Shown here: piece after piece, positions 1 through 7,895 of the stretch
Numbering within the stretch: position 1 is the first letter of the stretch
Layout of the letters: every line of letters begins with the position of its first letter
Assembly (NCBI GenBank): GCA_024635995.1
Contig: JAGXHW010000003.1
Span: forward strand, 1-47,450
Source: Clostridiaceae bacterium
Lineage (GTDB): Bacteria; Bacillota; Clostridia; Peptostreptococcales; Tindalliaceae
Reading direction: 5' to 3'
DNA: 47,450 bases
Program-made: the position numbers and the translations under genes
Notes under the pieces: generated by a model
What the model saw: the letters and a program-made list of their open reading frames with translations, nothing else
What the model was told of the DNA's origin: nothing
The model's database searches: none

Positions 1-103
1 CGGGTATTTGACAGTTGAATCTTGTTAAACTCATTCTAAAGCTTGAAAAAGCTTATTTTTTTATGCTTTTTTTGATTTTTTAGTATCGTAATATCTCGCA
101 ATA

Positions 104-112
104 TGTTATAAT
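104..112 (+). promoter_or_regulatory. Extended -10 promoter of the IS transposase
   Basis: TGTTATAAT is a perfect TATAAT hexamer (107-112) with the upstream TGn of an extended -10 element. It lies about 22 bases before the transposase start codon. No good -35 hexamer is visible at 16-18 bp, which fits an extended -10 promoter. Confidence 0.5.
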
Positions 113-134
113 GTAATATATGGGAGGTGTTTTG

Positions 135-1853
135 ATGCGGCTTCATGTTAGTAAATCCAAAAATTCTGCGTCTCTTTATGTCATCAAATCGGTCTATAAC
201 AGCGTGACTCAGTCAAACTCTTCTGTTATTGTTGAAAAACTTGGTACGGAGACGGAACTTCGGGAAAAACTGAATGGGCAAGACCCTTATGTATGGGCGA
301 AAGAGTACATTAAAGAACTTAACAAAAGCGAGAAGGAAGCTTCCAGTAATGTGATGGTACAGTACTCTCCTACGAAGCTTATTCCAAAAGAAAAGCAGCG
401 TTCCTTTAATGGGGGTTACTTATTCTTACAAAAGATCTATCATGAACTTGGTCTGGATGCCATCTGCCAGGCGATTGCTAAGCGCCACCAGTTCAGCTAT
501 CCTCTTGATTCTATTCTTTCACGGCTGCTTTATGGGAGGATTCTTTTCCCGGGTTCCAAGCTTTCAACCTTCCATCTGGCTTCAACTTTCCTTGAACCAC
601 CTAACTTCGAAATTCAACATGTTTACCGGTCTCTTGAAGTCATTGCCAAGGAAGGGGACTTCATTCAGTCTGAACTATACAAGAATAGCCTGAAGGTTTC
701 TAAACGAAACACAGGTATTCTTTATTACGATTGCACGAACTATTTCTTTGAAATTGAGCAGGAAGAAGGTTTGAAGCAGTACGGTTATTCAAAGGAACAT
801 AAACCTAATCCCATTGTTCAAATGGGTCTTTTCATGGATGGAGATGGTATTCCTCTGGCCTTCAGCATGTCCACGGGAAACACGAACGAGCAGCTAACTC
901 TGAAGCCCTTGGAACAAAAAATTTTAAATGATTTTAAGTTGTCAAAATTCATTGTCTGCACAGATGCCGGCTTATCGTCAGCTGAGAATCGAAAATTTAA
1001 TGATCAAGGCGAGCGCGGTTTCATCACGACTCAATCGGTTAAAAAGCTTAAAAAACACTTGAAGGATTGGGCCCTTTCTCCTACAGGCTGGAAGCTGCCT
1101 GGTGCAAGCAAATCATACGATTTATCCACCCTTGACGAAGAACAGCATCGTGACAACACTTTCTACAAAGAACGGTGGATGCATGAGAATGATTTGGAGC
1201 AAAGGCTGATCGTCACTTATTCTGTTAAATACAAAGATTATCAGCGGAAAATTAGAAATGGACAAGTTGAAAGAGCTATCAAGACCATGGAAATCAATCC
1301 GGCAAAACTTAAAAAGAGCCATTCCAATGATTACAAACGCTTTATTGATAAGACAAGTATCACCGCCCATGGAGAAGTGGCTGAGAAACATCTTTACAAA
1401 CTGGATGAGAAGGTCATTAAAGCTGAAGAACAGTACGATGGATTTTATGCTGTTTGCACCAATTTGGAGGATGAAGCCGCTGACATTATTAAGGTAAATC
1501 ATCGTCGATGGGAAATTGAAGAGTGTTTTAGAATCATGAAAAGTGAATTCAAGGCCAGGCCGGTGTATTTATCCAGGGATGACCGCATTGAAGCCCATTT
1601 TACCACGTGCTTCATTGCCATGGTGATGTACCGGTACTTGGAAAAGAGATTTCAGAACCAGTTCACCTGTTCTGAAATCATCCAGGGGTTACGCTCCATG
1701 AGTTTTCTTGAACTACCAGGGGAAGGTTATCTGCCTGCCTATACAAGAACTGACTTTACGGATGCGCTGCATGAATCCTTTGAATTCAGAACTGACTATC
1801 AAATTATTAAGAACAGACAGATGAAAAAAATTGTTGAAGATACCAAAAACTAA
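135..1853 (+). CDS. IS1634-family (IS4 superfamily) DDE transposase
   Basis: This is the transposase that would cut and paste the surrounding element. The start chosen is ATG 135, because GGGAGGTG at 122-129 is well spaced for it; an in-frame ATG at 120 lies before that site. The 572-residue product shows the DDE catalytic layout of the family: a first Asp in YYDCTNYFFE (near residue 199), a second Asp in CTDAGLSS (near 277), and the Glu-rich RRWEIEECF segment (about 457-465) that carries the third acidic residue. The segment from there through FTTCFIAM is typical of IS1634 C-termini. Length matches intact family members (about 550-600 residues) and no frameshift is seen. Its only neighbour downstream is a terminator hairpin, then the right inverted repeat. 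Confidence 0.92.
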   Translation: MRLHVSKSKNSASLYVIKSVYNSVTQSNSSVIVEKLGTETELREKLNGQDPYVWAKEYIKELNKSEKEASSNVMVQYSPTKLIPKEKQRSFNGGYLFLQKIYHELGLDAICQAIAKRHQFSYPLDSILSRLLYGRILFPGSKLSTFHLASTFLEPPNFEIQHVYRSLEVIAKEGDFIQSELYKNSLKVSKRNTGILYYDCTNYFFEIEQEEGLKQYGYSKEHKPNPIVQMGLFMDGDGIPLAFSMSTGNTNEQLTLKPLEQKILNDFKLSKFIVCTDAGLSSAENRKFNDQGERGFITTQSVKKLKKHLKDWALSPTGWKLPGASKSYDLSTLDEEQHRDNTFYKERWMHENDLEQRLIVTYSVKYKDYQRKIRNGQVERAIKTMEINPAKLKKSHSNDYKRFIDKTSITAHGEVAEKHLYKLDEKVIKAEEQYDGFYAVCTNLEDEAADIIKVNHRRWEIEECFRIMKSEFKARPVYLSRDDRIEAHFTTCFIAMVMYRYLEKRFQNQFTCSEIIQGLRSMSFLELPGEGYLPAYTRTDFTDALHESFEFRTDYQIIKNRQMKKIVEDTKN

Positions 1854-1882
1854 AAAACATTACGCGATTTCAACGCAAACAA

Positions 1883-1930
1883 GAATGCCTGAAACCCTTT
1901 TTTATCAATGGGTTTCAGGCATTCTTTATT
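1883..1930 (+). terminator. Intrinsic terminator inside the IS right end
   Basis: A perfect 15-bp stem (1883-1897 with 1910-1924; arms GAATGCCTGAAACCC and GGGTTTCAGGCATTC) encloses a 12-base loop and is followed by TTTATTT. It lies just after the transposase stop and just before the right inverted repeat. It would insulate neighbours from IS transcription. Confidence 0.8.
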
Positions 1931-1995
1931 TGATAACTGTCAAAGACGGGAGTATACCACAATGCAGGGCACCAGTCAATAATTGTCAACCCATC

Positions 1996-3384
1996 TCATA
2001 TGTAAATGGAGTTAGCACGACTATTAAACCTGATCTTCTCAGATTGTGTCGTGTTTATCATTGCAGTTTGGTTTAAAAAATCGAATCCACCTTTTCCTTT
2101 TCTTTTTGTTTCATACATGTTGGAATCTGCTTTTCTTAGCAGCGTATCGCTATCTTTACCATCTTGGGGATATTTTGCGACTCCGATAGAGGAATTGACA
2201 CTAAACTCATAACCTCCTATATGCATATTTTTTTGTATCACTTTATGAATTTTCTCAACAAGCTTATCAACATTTTTTTCCTCTTCGATATTGCGAATGA
2301 TAACTGTAAATTCATCTCCACCCATTCGTGCCACAGTATCAGATTTTCGGATACACTTCAACAACCGCTCTCCTACTGTGATTAAGACTTCATCTCCAAC
2401 TACATGACCATAATGATCATTGATGTCTTTAAATCTGTCCAAATCAATAAAAAGAAGGGCGAACTTTCTATTATCCCTTTCATGCTCTACTACCATCCGC
2501 TCTAATCTTTCAAAAAATAATCTCCTATTGGGTAGTCTGGTCAATTTATCATAATTGGCTAATTTTTCCAATTCTAATTCCAGTTTTTTACGTTCTGTAA
2601 TATCTGTCGCTGAACCTACAATATGAGATACCTTGTCTCCTTCTACAACAGGCGTTAATGTTGTTAACCAAATACGCTCTCCCCCAGGCAAACTTTGTTC
2701 TTCTTCATATATAATGCTTCTTCTGCTGTAGAGGCATTTTTGATATTTTTTCACAAGAAGATCTCCCATCTCTTTTCCAAGTAATTCTTGCGGAGATTTA
2801 TTCATTATTTGGTCAAGAAGAAAACCTGTTTTTATTTGATGAACAAGATTGTTGCGAATGTAACGAAATTCGCCATTTTCTAAGACTTGTAAAAGAAACA
2901 TCGCATGTTGTGTACCATTAAACATTTTTTCATACTCTTTCGTTAATCTTGAAGTCTCTTTTTCAGTTTCTTTTAAATCAGTTATATCCGTATGCGCTCC
3001 CAACATACATGTTACTTTTCCTTCTGCATCTCTTATAGCTGAACCTCTACTTCTTATCCATATAGTCGAGCCATTCTTATGTTTGTATCGTACAATTTGA
3101 TCATATGGATGAGTGGGATCTGCACAGTGTTTTTCAACATTTTCTATGGCTACTTTCAAATCTTCCTGGAAGATAATCTCTTCCCATTTAATCGCCTTAT
3201 GCTTATTATCAGCTGGATCATAACCTAGTATTTCCAGAAACTTAAAACTCATCCATTCATTCTCAGGTTTTTCTATCCCCCAACAACAAATTCCGTCCAG
3301 AGAACCTGGTTGTGTGAATTCAAAAATACTTGTAGTACTGTTGATCAAATCATATAACTCGCTGTTTAAGTAATTCTCTTTCAT
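1996..3384 (-). CDS. PAS-PAS-GGDEF diguanylate cyclase
   Basis: Probable cytosolic diguanylate cyclase (2 GTP to cyclic di-GMP). Two PAS/PAC sensory modules are visible, at about residues 20-135 (ending in a typical PAC segment, GAHTDITDL) and about 150-275 (ending GSATDITER). A C-terminal GGDEF domain covers about 280-440. The active-site motif is intact (ARMGGDEF, near residue 353). An RxxD inhibitory site (RKSD) sits exactly five residues before GGDEF, so product inhibition is expected. No membrane segment is seen. The start is supported by GGGAGGAA about 7 bases upstream. A tail of about 20 residues after the domain is unusual but unremarkable. The gene has its own upstream region with LytTR-type repeats (3491-3539), separated from the kinase gene by a terminator. 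LytTR control of this cyclase is therefore inferred. Confidence 0.92.
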   Translation of the reverse strand: MKENYLNSELYDLINSTTSIFEFTQPGSLDGICCWGIEKPENEWMSFKFLEILGYDPADNKHKAIKWEEIIFQEDLKVAIENVEKHCADPTHPYDQIVRYKHKNGSTIWIRSRGSAIRDAEGKVTCMLGAHTDITDLKETEKETSRLTKEYEKMFNGTQHAMFLLQVLENGEFRYIRNNLVHQIKTGFLLDQIMNKSPQELLGKEMGDLLVKKYQKCLYSRRSIIYEEEQSLPGGERIWLTTLTPVVEGDKVSHIVGSATDITERKKLELELEKLANYDKLTRLPNRRLFFERLERMVVEHERDNRKFALLFIDLDRFKDINDHYGHVVGDEVLITVGERLLKCIRKSDTVARMGGDEFTVIIRNIEEEKNVDKLVEKIHKVIQKNMHIGGYEFSVNSSIGVAKYPQDGKDSDTLLRKADSNMYETKRKGKGGFDFLNQTAMINTTQSEKIRFNSRANSIYI

Positions 3385-3490
3385 ACCCAGTTCCTCCCTC
3401 AGCAGATAATTCTATTTTTCGGTTTTAACTGAAGATCTTTTTTTGTTTTCGAATATCGATTCCCTCACTTGTACTTTAGCAAATTAAAAA

Positions 3491-3539
3491 GGCAACTGCC
3501 GTTTTTGGGGTAATTGCCATTATATTTGGGGTAATTGCA
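3491..3539 (-). promoter_or_regulatory. Tandem LytTR-type binding repeats upstream of the diguanylate cyclase gene
   Basis: Read on the minus strand, GCAATTACCCC (start 3538) and GGCAATTACCCC (start 3518) repeat at a 21-bp period. A related GGCAGTTGCC follows 18 bp further on. LytTR-domain regulators are known to bind two 9-bp direct repeats separated by 12-13 bp, i.e. the same period. The identical arrangement occurs at 5017-5049 upstream of the adjacent kinase gene, and a LytTR regulator is encoded next door. A clear -10 for the cyclase gene was not identified. Confidence 0.65.
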
Positions 3540-3561
3540 TGTTTTCTCATACAAATCACCT

Positions 3562-3590
3562 AAAAAGACTGCCAGTGATGACTGACAGCC
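3562..3590 (-). terminator. Intrinsic terminator of the GHKL kinase gene
   Basis: On the minus strand a 10-bp stem (GGCTGTCAGT with ACTGGCAGTC, including two G-U pairs) with a 4-base loop is followed by TTTTT. It lies 28 bases after the kinase stop codon. It separates the kinase transcript from the cyclase gene, so the cyclase needs its own promoter. Confidence 0.75.
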
Positions 3591-3617
3591 TTTGCGACAT
3601 CTTTTGTGATGCGCTCA

Positions 3618-4922
3618 TTATTTCCCATTGAGTACAATTTGAGTGATGAATTTCCCATTCATCACGGAGAATCCAGCCGTACCATCGTAACGTTCGGCGG
3701 TGTAGAGAATGCTTTTTGTGCCTGTTCCACCACCTATTTTTTGTGTGACAGGCAATTCTCCTTCAAAAATGATGTCTTCTTTACAGGTATTCTCCACCTT
3801 CAACCTCAAACGATGGTCAATGTATTTGATGGTGACGCTGATTTCCTTTTCCTCGTCTTCTGGCAACCGCAGGCATCCCTCGAGAGCGTTTTCCAACGCA
3901 TTTCCAAGTACACAAGTGAGGTCGATGTGATCGATGCCAATGCCCTCTGGCACATTGACATGATAGGTTGTTTTGATGTTTCTTTCCTCTGCCCTGCTGG
4001 CATAGAGGTTCAGAATGCTATTGGCAATTGGATTCAGACAGAAGGCCTGGGCGGGATGGGTATCCAGTGTTTCATTTACGCTTTTCACATAAGCCTTCAA
4101 GTTGCCCGTATCACCACTTTGCAACAGTTCCATAATCACAGCGTTATGATGGTGCATGTCGTGTCTTTGCCGAAGCGCTAACGTGGCTGTCGCCTTTTGA
4201 CGAATCAGTTCAGATTCCCACAATTTTTCCTGTTGTGCCATAAGCAGTTGCCGTTTTTCCAGTGCGTACTTTTCCACAATGGCACTCGACTGTATGTACA
4301 AGAGGTAGTACACAGCCAAAAATAATATGTACACCGTCACAATAACCAACCTTGACCAACTGGCGTTGGTCCAATACCAATAAGGGGCCGGATAATACAG
4401 CACCATGATTTGCATGATTAAAAACACCAATGGAACCAGTGTGGCTACGCGCCACTCTTTGTCCAAGGTATTCACCAGCATTCGAAAACGCGGGCGCACA
4501 TATTTGAACAACAGTGGCAGAATGACAAGGTAGATCACCGTGCGGATCGCGATACGGGTACCAATAAAAGCATTGCCGTCAAAATCCATGGACAAATTGT
4601 CACTGACATAGCTGATGGATACGTAGATATTGACGAAGGTCAGAAAACTGAAGAGGGATACAAAAAAACGGTCACCTGAACAGATTAAAAACCAGGAGAG
4701 GGTTATCAGGAGAATGACAAGTATGGCGACACGTTCGACAGGACCGGCGCCCTGGCTATACACGGTATAAGAAAGAAGGATGATACCCAAAAGCATGACA
4801 GCAAATCCTGTCACGATTCGTTTTTTGACAGGCTCTTTAAAGTGCATCACCGAGGAAGTCATCAGCGTAAATCCAATAACCGATTGGAAAAATGATAAAA
4901 ACACTAATACAGTGTACAACAC
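3618..4922 (-). CDS. AgrC-type GHKL sensor histidine kinase
   Basis: Membrane sensor kinase that presumably phosphorylates the adjacent LytTR regulator. The N-terminal half (about 200 residues) is a run of five or six hydrophobic segments, as in AgrC/ComD-like sensors of extracellular signals. A cytosolic segment follows with RQRHDMHHH, the likely phosphorylated His region, then a C-terminal GHKL ATPase domain with the N-box GNALENALEG and the glycine-rich GGGTGT. An ATG further upstream at 4991 is in frame, but no ribosome binding site precedes it. AAGGGGGG (4931-4938) lies 8 bases before GTG 4922, so GTG 4922 is chosen (434 residues). That leaves a 130-base leader that holds LytTR-type repeats and a -10 sequence. 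No gene for a cognate peptide was seen nearby. Confidence 0.85.
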   Translation of the reverse strand: MLYTVLVFLSFFQSVIGFTLMTSSVMHFKEPVKKRIVTGFAVMLLGIILLSYTVYSQGAGPVERVAILVILLITLSWFLICSGDRFFVSLFSFLTFVNIYVSISYVSDNLSMDFDGNAFIGTRIAIRTVIYLVILPLLFKYVRPRFRMLVNTLDKEWRVATLVPLVFLIMQIMVLYYPAPYWYWTNASWSRLVIVTVYILFLAVYYLLYIQSSAIVEKYALEKRQLLMAQQEKLWESELIRQKATATLALRQRHDMHHHNAVIMELLQSGDTGNLKAYVKSVNETLDTHPAQAFCLNPIANSILNLYASRAEERNIKTTYHVNVPEGIGIDHIDLTCVLGNALENALEGCLRLPEDEEKEISVTIKYIDHRLRLKVENTCKEDIIFEGELPVTQKIGGGTGTKSILYTAERYDGTAGFSVMNGKFITQIVLNGK

Positions 4923-4976
4923 GTCAGCTTCCCCCCTTGCTTTGTAATAGCCTGTCGTTTGATGGCCAGTCATTTT

Positions 4977-5049
4977 GTTATAGCGTAGCATACAGTAACA
5001 TTAAAATTTTATTTATGGGGTAATTGCCATCAGTTTCGGGGTATTTGCC
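4977..5049 (-). promoter_or_regulatory. LytTR-type repeats and -10 of the kinase gene
   Basis: On the minus strand GGCAAATACCCC (5038-5049) and GGCAATTACCCC (5017-5028) repeat at a 21-bp period, matching the pair upstream of the cyclase gene. About 34 bases downstream is TATAAC (4977-4982), a good -10 without a clear -35, as expected for an activator-dependent promoter. The repeats lie between the regulator and kinase genes. This implies that the regulator raises kinase expression independently of its own transcript. Confidence 0.6.
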
Positions 5050-5055
5050 GAGTTT

Positions 5056-5787
5056 TTATTCCTCTGGGGACATTTGAAAGCTGAGAAAGGCCGCTTTAAG
5101 CTTTTGATACGCACGGTAAGGGAACGCCAATTGTTCGCCTGAATCAAAGATGATAGTGTCCTTCGTGATTTGTCGAATGAATTTTAGGTTTACGTTGATG
5201 GAAGCACCGCACCTCACGAAAATATTGGCTGGTAACAGCAGTTCAAAAAGTTCTGTGGAGGTCATGCGCACTTCAATTTTTTCCCCTTGAATTGTATGAA
5301 TGACCTGGTAGTTGTTTCTGCCTGTTTCTGTAAAGATCACATTTCTTGTATAAAGACGCACCGTCCCCTCTGATGTCTTCAGGGTAATCAGATGGCGCCG
5401 TTCAACCTTTAATCGATTGAACACTTTTTCTAACGCCACAAAAATGGCACTTTCTGTATAGGGTTTCACCAGGTACTGGGCAGCATCCACTTCAAAAGCA
5501 TCAACCGCGTGGTCCCGGGAGGTGGTTAAAAAAATGATTTCTCCTTTGTCATCAAGCTGACGCAGTTCCCGTGCAGCATCTGTCCCAAGCATACCAGCCA
5601 TATAAACATCCAATAGATATATGTCAAATAATCCATGCTCTTCCACATAAGACAGCAGTTCTAAAGGGGCAGAAAATAAATGTATTGTTATTTCATATTG
5701 TGGGCGCTTCTGCTTGTACCTTGTAAGAAAATCATGCGCGCGTTCAAGTTCATGCAATTCGTCATCGCAGATAGCAATATGAATCAT
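5056..5787 (-). CDS. LytTR-family response regulator
   Basis: DNA-binding response regulator of the LytR/AgrA type, 243 residues. The receiver domain (about 1-120) has the acidic pair CDDE near the N-terminus, the phosphoacceptor D60 in YLLDVYMAG, and the conserved Lys in YLVKPY. The C-terminal LytTR domain (about 140-240) shows FTETGRNNYQV and FVRCGASINVNL, typical of the family. The start is M 5787, preceded by GGGAGG at 7 bases; an in-frame ATG at 5814 has no such site. The kinase gene follows on the same strand. A leader of over 200 bases precedes this gene and carries a GEMM-like aptamer candidate and an intrinsic terminator, so attenuation of this gene is likely. The direct repeats at 5017-5049 and 3491-3539 are its most likely targets. 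Confidence 0.9.
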   Translation of the reverse strand: MIHIAICDDELHELERAHDFLTRYKQKRPQYEITIHLFSAPLELLSYVEEHGLFDIYLLDVYMAGMLGTDAARELRQLDDKGEIIFLTTSRDHAVDAFEVDAAQYLVKPYTESAIFVALEKVFNRLKVERRHLITLKTSEGTVRLYTRNVIFTETGRNNYQVIHTIQGEKIEVRMTSTELFELLLPANIFVRCGASINVNLKFIRQITKDTIIFDSGEQLAFPYRAYQKLKAAFLSFQMSPEE

Positions 5788-5884
5788 TGATCTGCCTCCC
5801 TTCATCTTTATCATAAGCCACGTTATAATTCAGTTCTTCACGGGTTTATCAATGACGCTACTAAACCCTTCGGCATTTTACATC

Positions 5885-5911
5885 AAAAAAAGTTATGCCC
5901 AGGCATAACTT
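5885..5911 (-). terminator. Leader terminator upstream of the LytTR regulator gene
   Basis: On the minus strand AAGTTATGCC and GGCATAACTT form a near-perfect stem with a tiny loop and run directly into a TTTTTTT tract. It lies about 100 bases upstream of the regulator start codon and about 25 bases after the aptamer-like element. No gene ends before it on this strand, so it is best read as the expression platform of a transcription attenuator. Confidence 0.8.
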
Positions 5912-5935
5912 CGCAATGGAGTCATCACAGATCAT

Positions 5936-6008
5936 GGCGACTGGACCATCATGCCGGGTATCCCGGTGCAGACTCGTAGCTTTGCGAAACCGTCTTTCGA
6001 GCGGTCCT
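5936..6008 (-). ncRNA. GEMM-like (cyclic-di-GMP-I type) riboswitch candidate
   Basis: On the minus strand the transcript would contain a GAAA-capped hairpin (CTCGAAAGA), then CGCAAAGCTACGAGTCT. This matches the most conserved core of cyclic-di-GMP-I riboswitches (GCAAAGC, a C-A, then G-G-x-CU). A GC-rich hairpin (CCGGG/CCCGG) and a 3' segment ATGATGGTCCAGTCGCC follow. The outermost helix looks diverged: GGACC/GGTCC can pair, but the usual GGCAAACC 5' strand is missing. A TATAAT at 6013-6018 lies just upstream and a terminator lies downstream. Ligand identity is therefore only an inference. Confidence 0.5.
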
Positions 6009-6012
6009 CTTG

Positions 6013-6018
6013 ATTATA
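6013..6018 (-). promoter_or_regulatory. -10 element for the regulator leader
   Basis: The minus strand reads TATAAT here, 5-10 bases before the start of the aptamer-like element. The -35 region is weak (TCACAA at 18 bp), so the promoter may need help or be of low strength. Confidence 0.45.
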
Positions 6019-6224
6019 CTATAAATACATTAATCATTGTGACTATAGATTAATTGTTGTTTCTTATCTCCCTAGGCAGTACCCGAGGCATAAGTGATCT
6101 TTTACAAAACTGTCATCACTGCCAGCCCGCTTATGAAAATGATATGGTCAGGTCCAAATACTGGAATGTATTCGCCAAAGGAAACCATGCAAACCCTCCC
6201 GTCATTGAAAAAATTCCATAATGA

Positions 6225-6253
6225 TTGTTTATTTACTATTAATATCATACAAT
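6225..6253 (+). promoter_or_regulatory. Sigma-A type promoter of the sigma-54 activator gene
   Basis: TTGTTT and TACAAT are separated by exactly 17 bp, about 50 bases before the activator start. A single TTCGCCA (about 6172-6178) further upstream resembles the half-sites found downstream of this gene and could allow autoregulation, but that is weak evidence. Confidence 0.5.
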
Positions 6254-6305
6254 AAAGAGCAAGTGAAGACACAATCAGATTATTGCAGCACAAGGGGGAT
6301 TGGAT

Positions 6306-7721
6306 ATGAATAAACCGACAAAAACCATCAGCTATGTAGATTCCATGATCATTGTGGATAAATACCTGAATGTTATTCATACCAATCGTTACAATCCCCG
6401 TTTTGATAAGGAAAAAATGAAAAACGAATATGAAGATTATCATGGAAAAAAATACTATGAAGTGTATCCTCATCTTGACTTGAAGGAAAGCACCATGACC
6501 CAATGCCTGAAGACAGGTTCAGTCATTTACCGAGACCGGCAGTCTTTTGCTGACTGTAATGGTAATAAATACACCACGCGGAACATCACATACCCCATCA
6601 TTCGGTTCGGTGAAATTGTGGGTGCTGTGGAGCTCTCGCAGGACATCACTGTCCTCAGCGATTACACTGATGATTCTATTGATGTTCTTAACACAAAGGA
6701 CGATCTTCCCAAGGAACAGGGGACCATGCACGCCGGCAGCCAGGGCTTTACCTTTGAACACATCATGACGTCCAACGAAGCCACCAGGGAAAGCATCCGC
6801 CAGGCCAGGGTTTTCGCACTGAACCGAAACCCAGTGCTGATTTATGGCGAAACAGGCACAGGCAAAGAAGTGTTCGTGGAAGCCATGGTAAACAGTAACC
6901 CTGCCTTTCAAAAACAACTGGTTGCCCAAAACTGTGCCGCCATTCCCGAGACACTCTTTGAATCCATGCTTTTTGGTTCCAAGAAAGGGGCTTTCACCGG
7001 AGCGGAAGACAGAAAAGGTCTTTTTGAAATTGCCGACGGAGGGGTCTTGTTTCTGGATGAACTGAACTCCATGCCCCTTCACCTACAGGCCAAGCTGCTG
7101 CGGGTGATCCAGGATGGTGTGGTACGCCCCGTTGGCAGCACAGAAGACAAAAAAGTAAATGTTAAGATCATTGCAGCAGTGAACCAGCAGCCTTCAGAAC
7201 TGATGCGCAGCCACTTGCTGCGGGAAGACCTCTTCTACCGGCTCAGCGGCAATATGATCACCCTGCTTCCGCTGCGGAAACGGAAGGAAGACATTAAGTT
7301 GTTTATTGATTATTATGCAAAAACCTACAGCAAAGAATACAACAAGCGCATCGAAACCTTTTCCCCCAGTTTAATGGAATTACTGCGCCAGTATCATTGG
7401 CCGGGAAATGTGCGTGAACTGAAACACATCATAGAATCCATGATCAGCTTAGCGGAAGAACCTGTTCTCACCACCCATAACCTGCCCATCTATTTTCGGG
7501 AAATGCTGCAGTATGAAGACCAGGAGATACTGGGCCTTCCCCTGGAAACACAACCACTTATGGCAATGGACCCTCTGAAGAATGTCGTCGAAACGGCGGA
7601 GCGCGCTCACATTGAAAAAGCCCTGGAAGCCACCCAGGGCAATGTGTCACGGGCTGCAGAGCTGCTGGGCATTCCACGACAAACCCTGCGTTACCGCATG
7701 GATAAGCTGGGATTTAAATAA
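6306..7721 (+). CDS. Sigma-54-dependent transcriptional activator (PAS-like, AAA+, Fis HTH)
   Basis: Enhancer-binding protein that remodels sigma-54 RNA polymerase. Start ATG 6306 is chosen because AAGGGGG lies 7 bases upstream; TTG 6300 is also in frame. The N-terminal ~120 residues look like a PAS-type ligand sensor. The AAA+ domain has Walker A GETGTGKE (near residue 180), the sigma-54 contact loop GAFTGA (near 228) and Walker B GVLFLDEL (near 247). The C-terminus is a Fis-type helix-turn-helix (GNVSRAAELLGIPRQTLRYR). All catalytic motifs are intact. Immediately downstream are a terminator, two copies of a 14-bp repeat and a consensus -24/-12 promoter for the opine-dehydrogenase-like gene, which is almost certainly its target. 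The effector is unknown, though an amino acid is a reasonable guess given the target. Confidence 0.93.
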   Translation: MNKPTKTISYVDSMIIVDKYLNVIHTNRYNPRFDKEKMKNEYEDYHGKKYYEVYPHLDLKESTMTQCLKTGSVIYRDRQSFADCNGNKYTTRNITYPIIRFGEIVGAVELSQDITVLSDYTDDSIDVLNTKDDLPKEQGTMHAGSQGFTFEHIMTSNEATRESIRQARVFALNRNPVLIYGETGTGKEVFVEAMVNSNPAFQKQLVAQNCAAIPETLFESMLFGSKKGAFTGAEDRKGLFEIADGGVLFLDELNSMPLHLQAKLLRVIQDGVVRPVGSTEDKKVNVKIIAAVNQQPSELMRSHLLREDLFYRLSGNMITLLPLRKRKEDIKLFIDYYAKTYSKEYNKRIETFSPSLMELLRQYHWPGNVRELKHIIESMISLAEEPVLTTHNLPIYFREMLQYEDQEILGLPLETQPLMAMDPLKNVVETAERAHIEKALEATQGNVSRAAELLGIPRQTLRYRMDKLGFK

Positions 7722-7732
7722 AATGCCCATAA

Positions 7733-7809
7733 TTCGCCAGTTTTTTCAGTGAGAATGCTCAATTGTGAGCATTTTTATTTTTATACTTGACGTTGTTCGC
7801 CAGTTTTTT
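7733..7809 (+). promoter_or_regulatory. Putative upstream activating sequences (repeated 14-mer)
   Basis: TTCGCCAGTTTTTT occurs at 7733-7746 and again at 7796-7809, 63 bp apart (six helical turns). The copies sit about 90-160 bp upstream of the -24/-12 promoter, the usual place for enhancer sites of sigma-54 activators. The gene upstream encodes such an activator. Confidence 0.6.
7754..7780 (+). terminator. Intrinsic terminator of the activator gene
   Basis: An 8-bp stem (AATGCTCA, loop ATTG, TGAGCATT) is followed by a T-rich run, 33 bases after the activator stop codon. It lies between the two putative activator sites. Confidence 0.75.
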
Positions 7810-7895
7810 GGCATTCTGAACATTTTGCAAAAAACAGCCTGAAAACATCGTCACAAAACCTTTTATTTCCAATGGTTCCAGATATTAACTGAAGT

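Larger units (their letters stand above)
5..1946 (+). mobile_element. Complete IS1634-like insertion sequence
   Basis: A single transposase gene is bounded by short inverted repeats: TATTTGACAGTT at 5-16, and its near-complement AACTGTCAAAGA at 1935-1946 (11 of 12 positions match). The tetranucleotide CGGG directly flanks both ends (1-4 and 1947-1950), which looks like a target-site duplication. The left copy touches the window edge, so a longer duplication cannot be excluded. Both ends, the promoter, the gene and a terminator are present, so the element appears potentially active. Family assignment rests on the transposase sequence. Confidence 0.85.

Noticed and set aside
6519-7082. 187-codon minus-strand frame inside the sigma-54 activator gene
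   Set aside because: Shadow of a gene whose sense product has all motifs intact.
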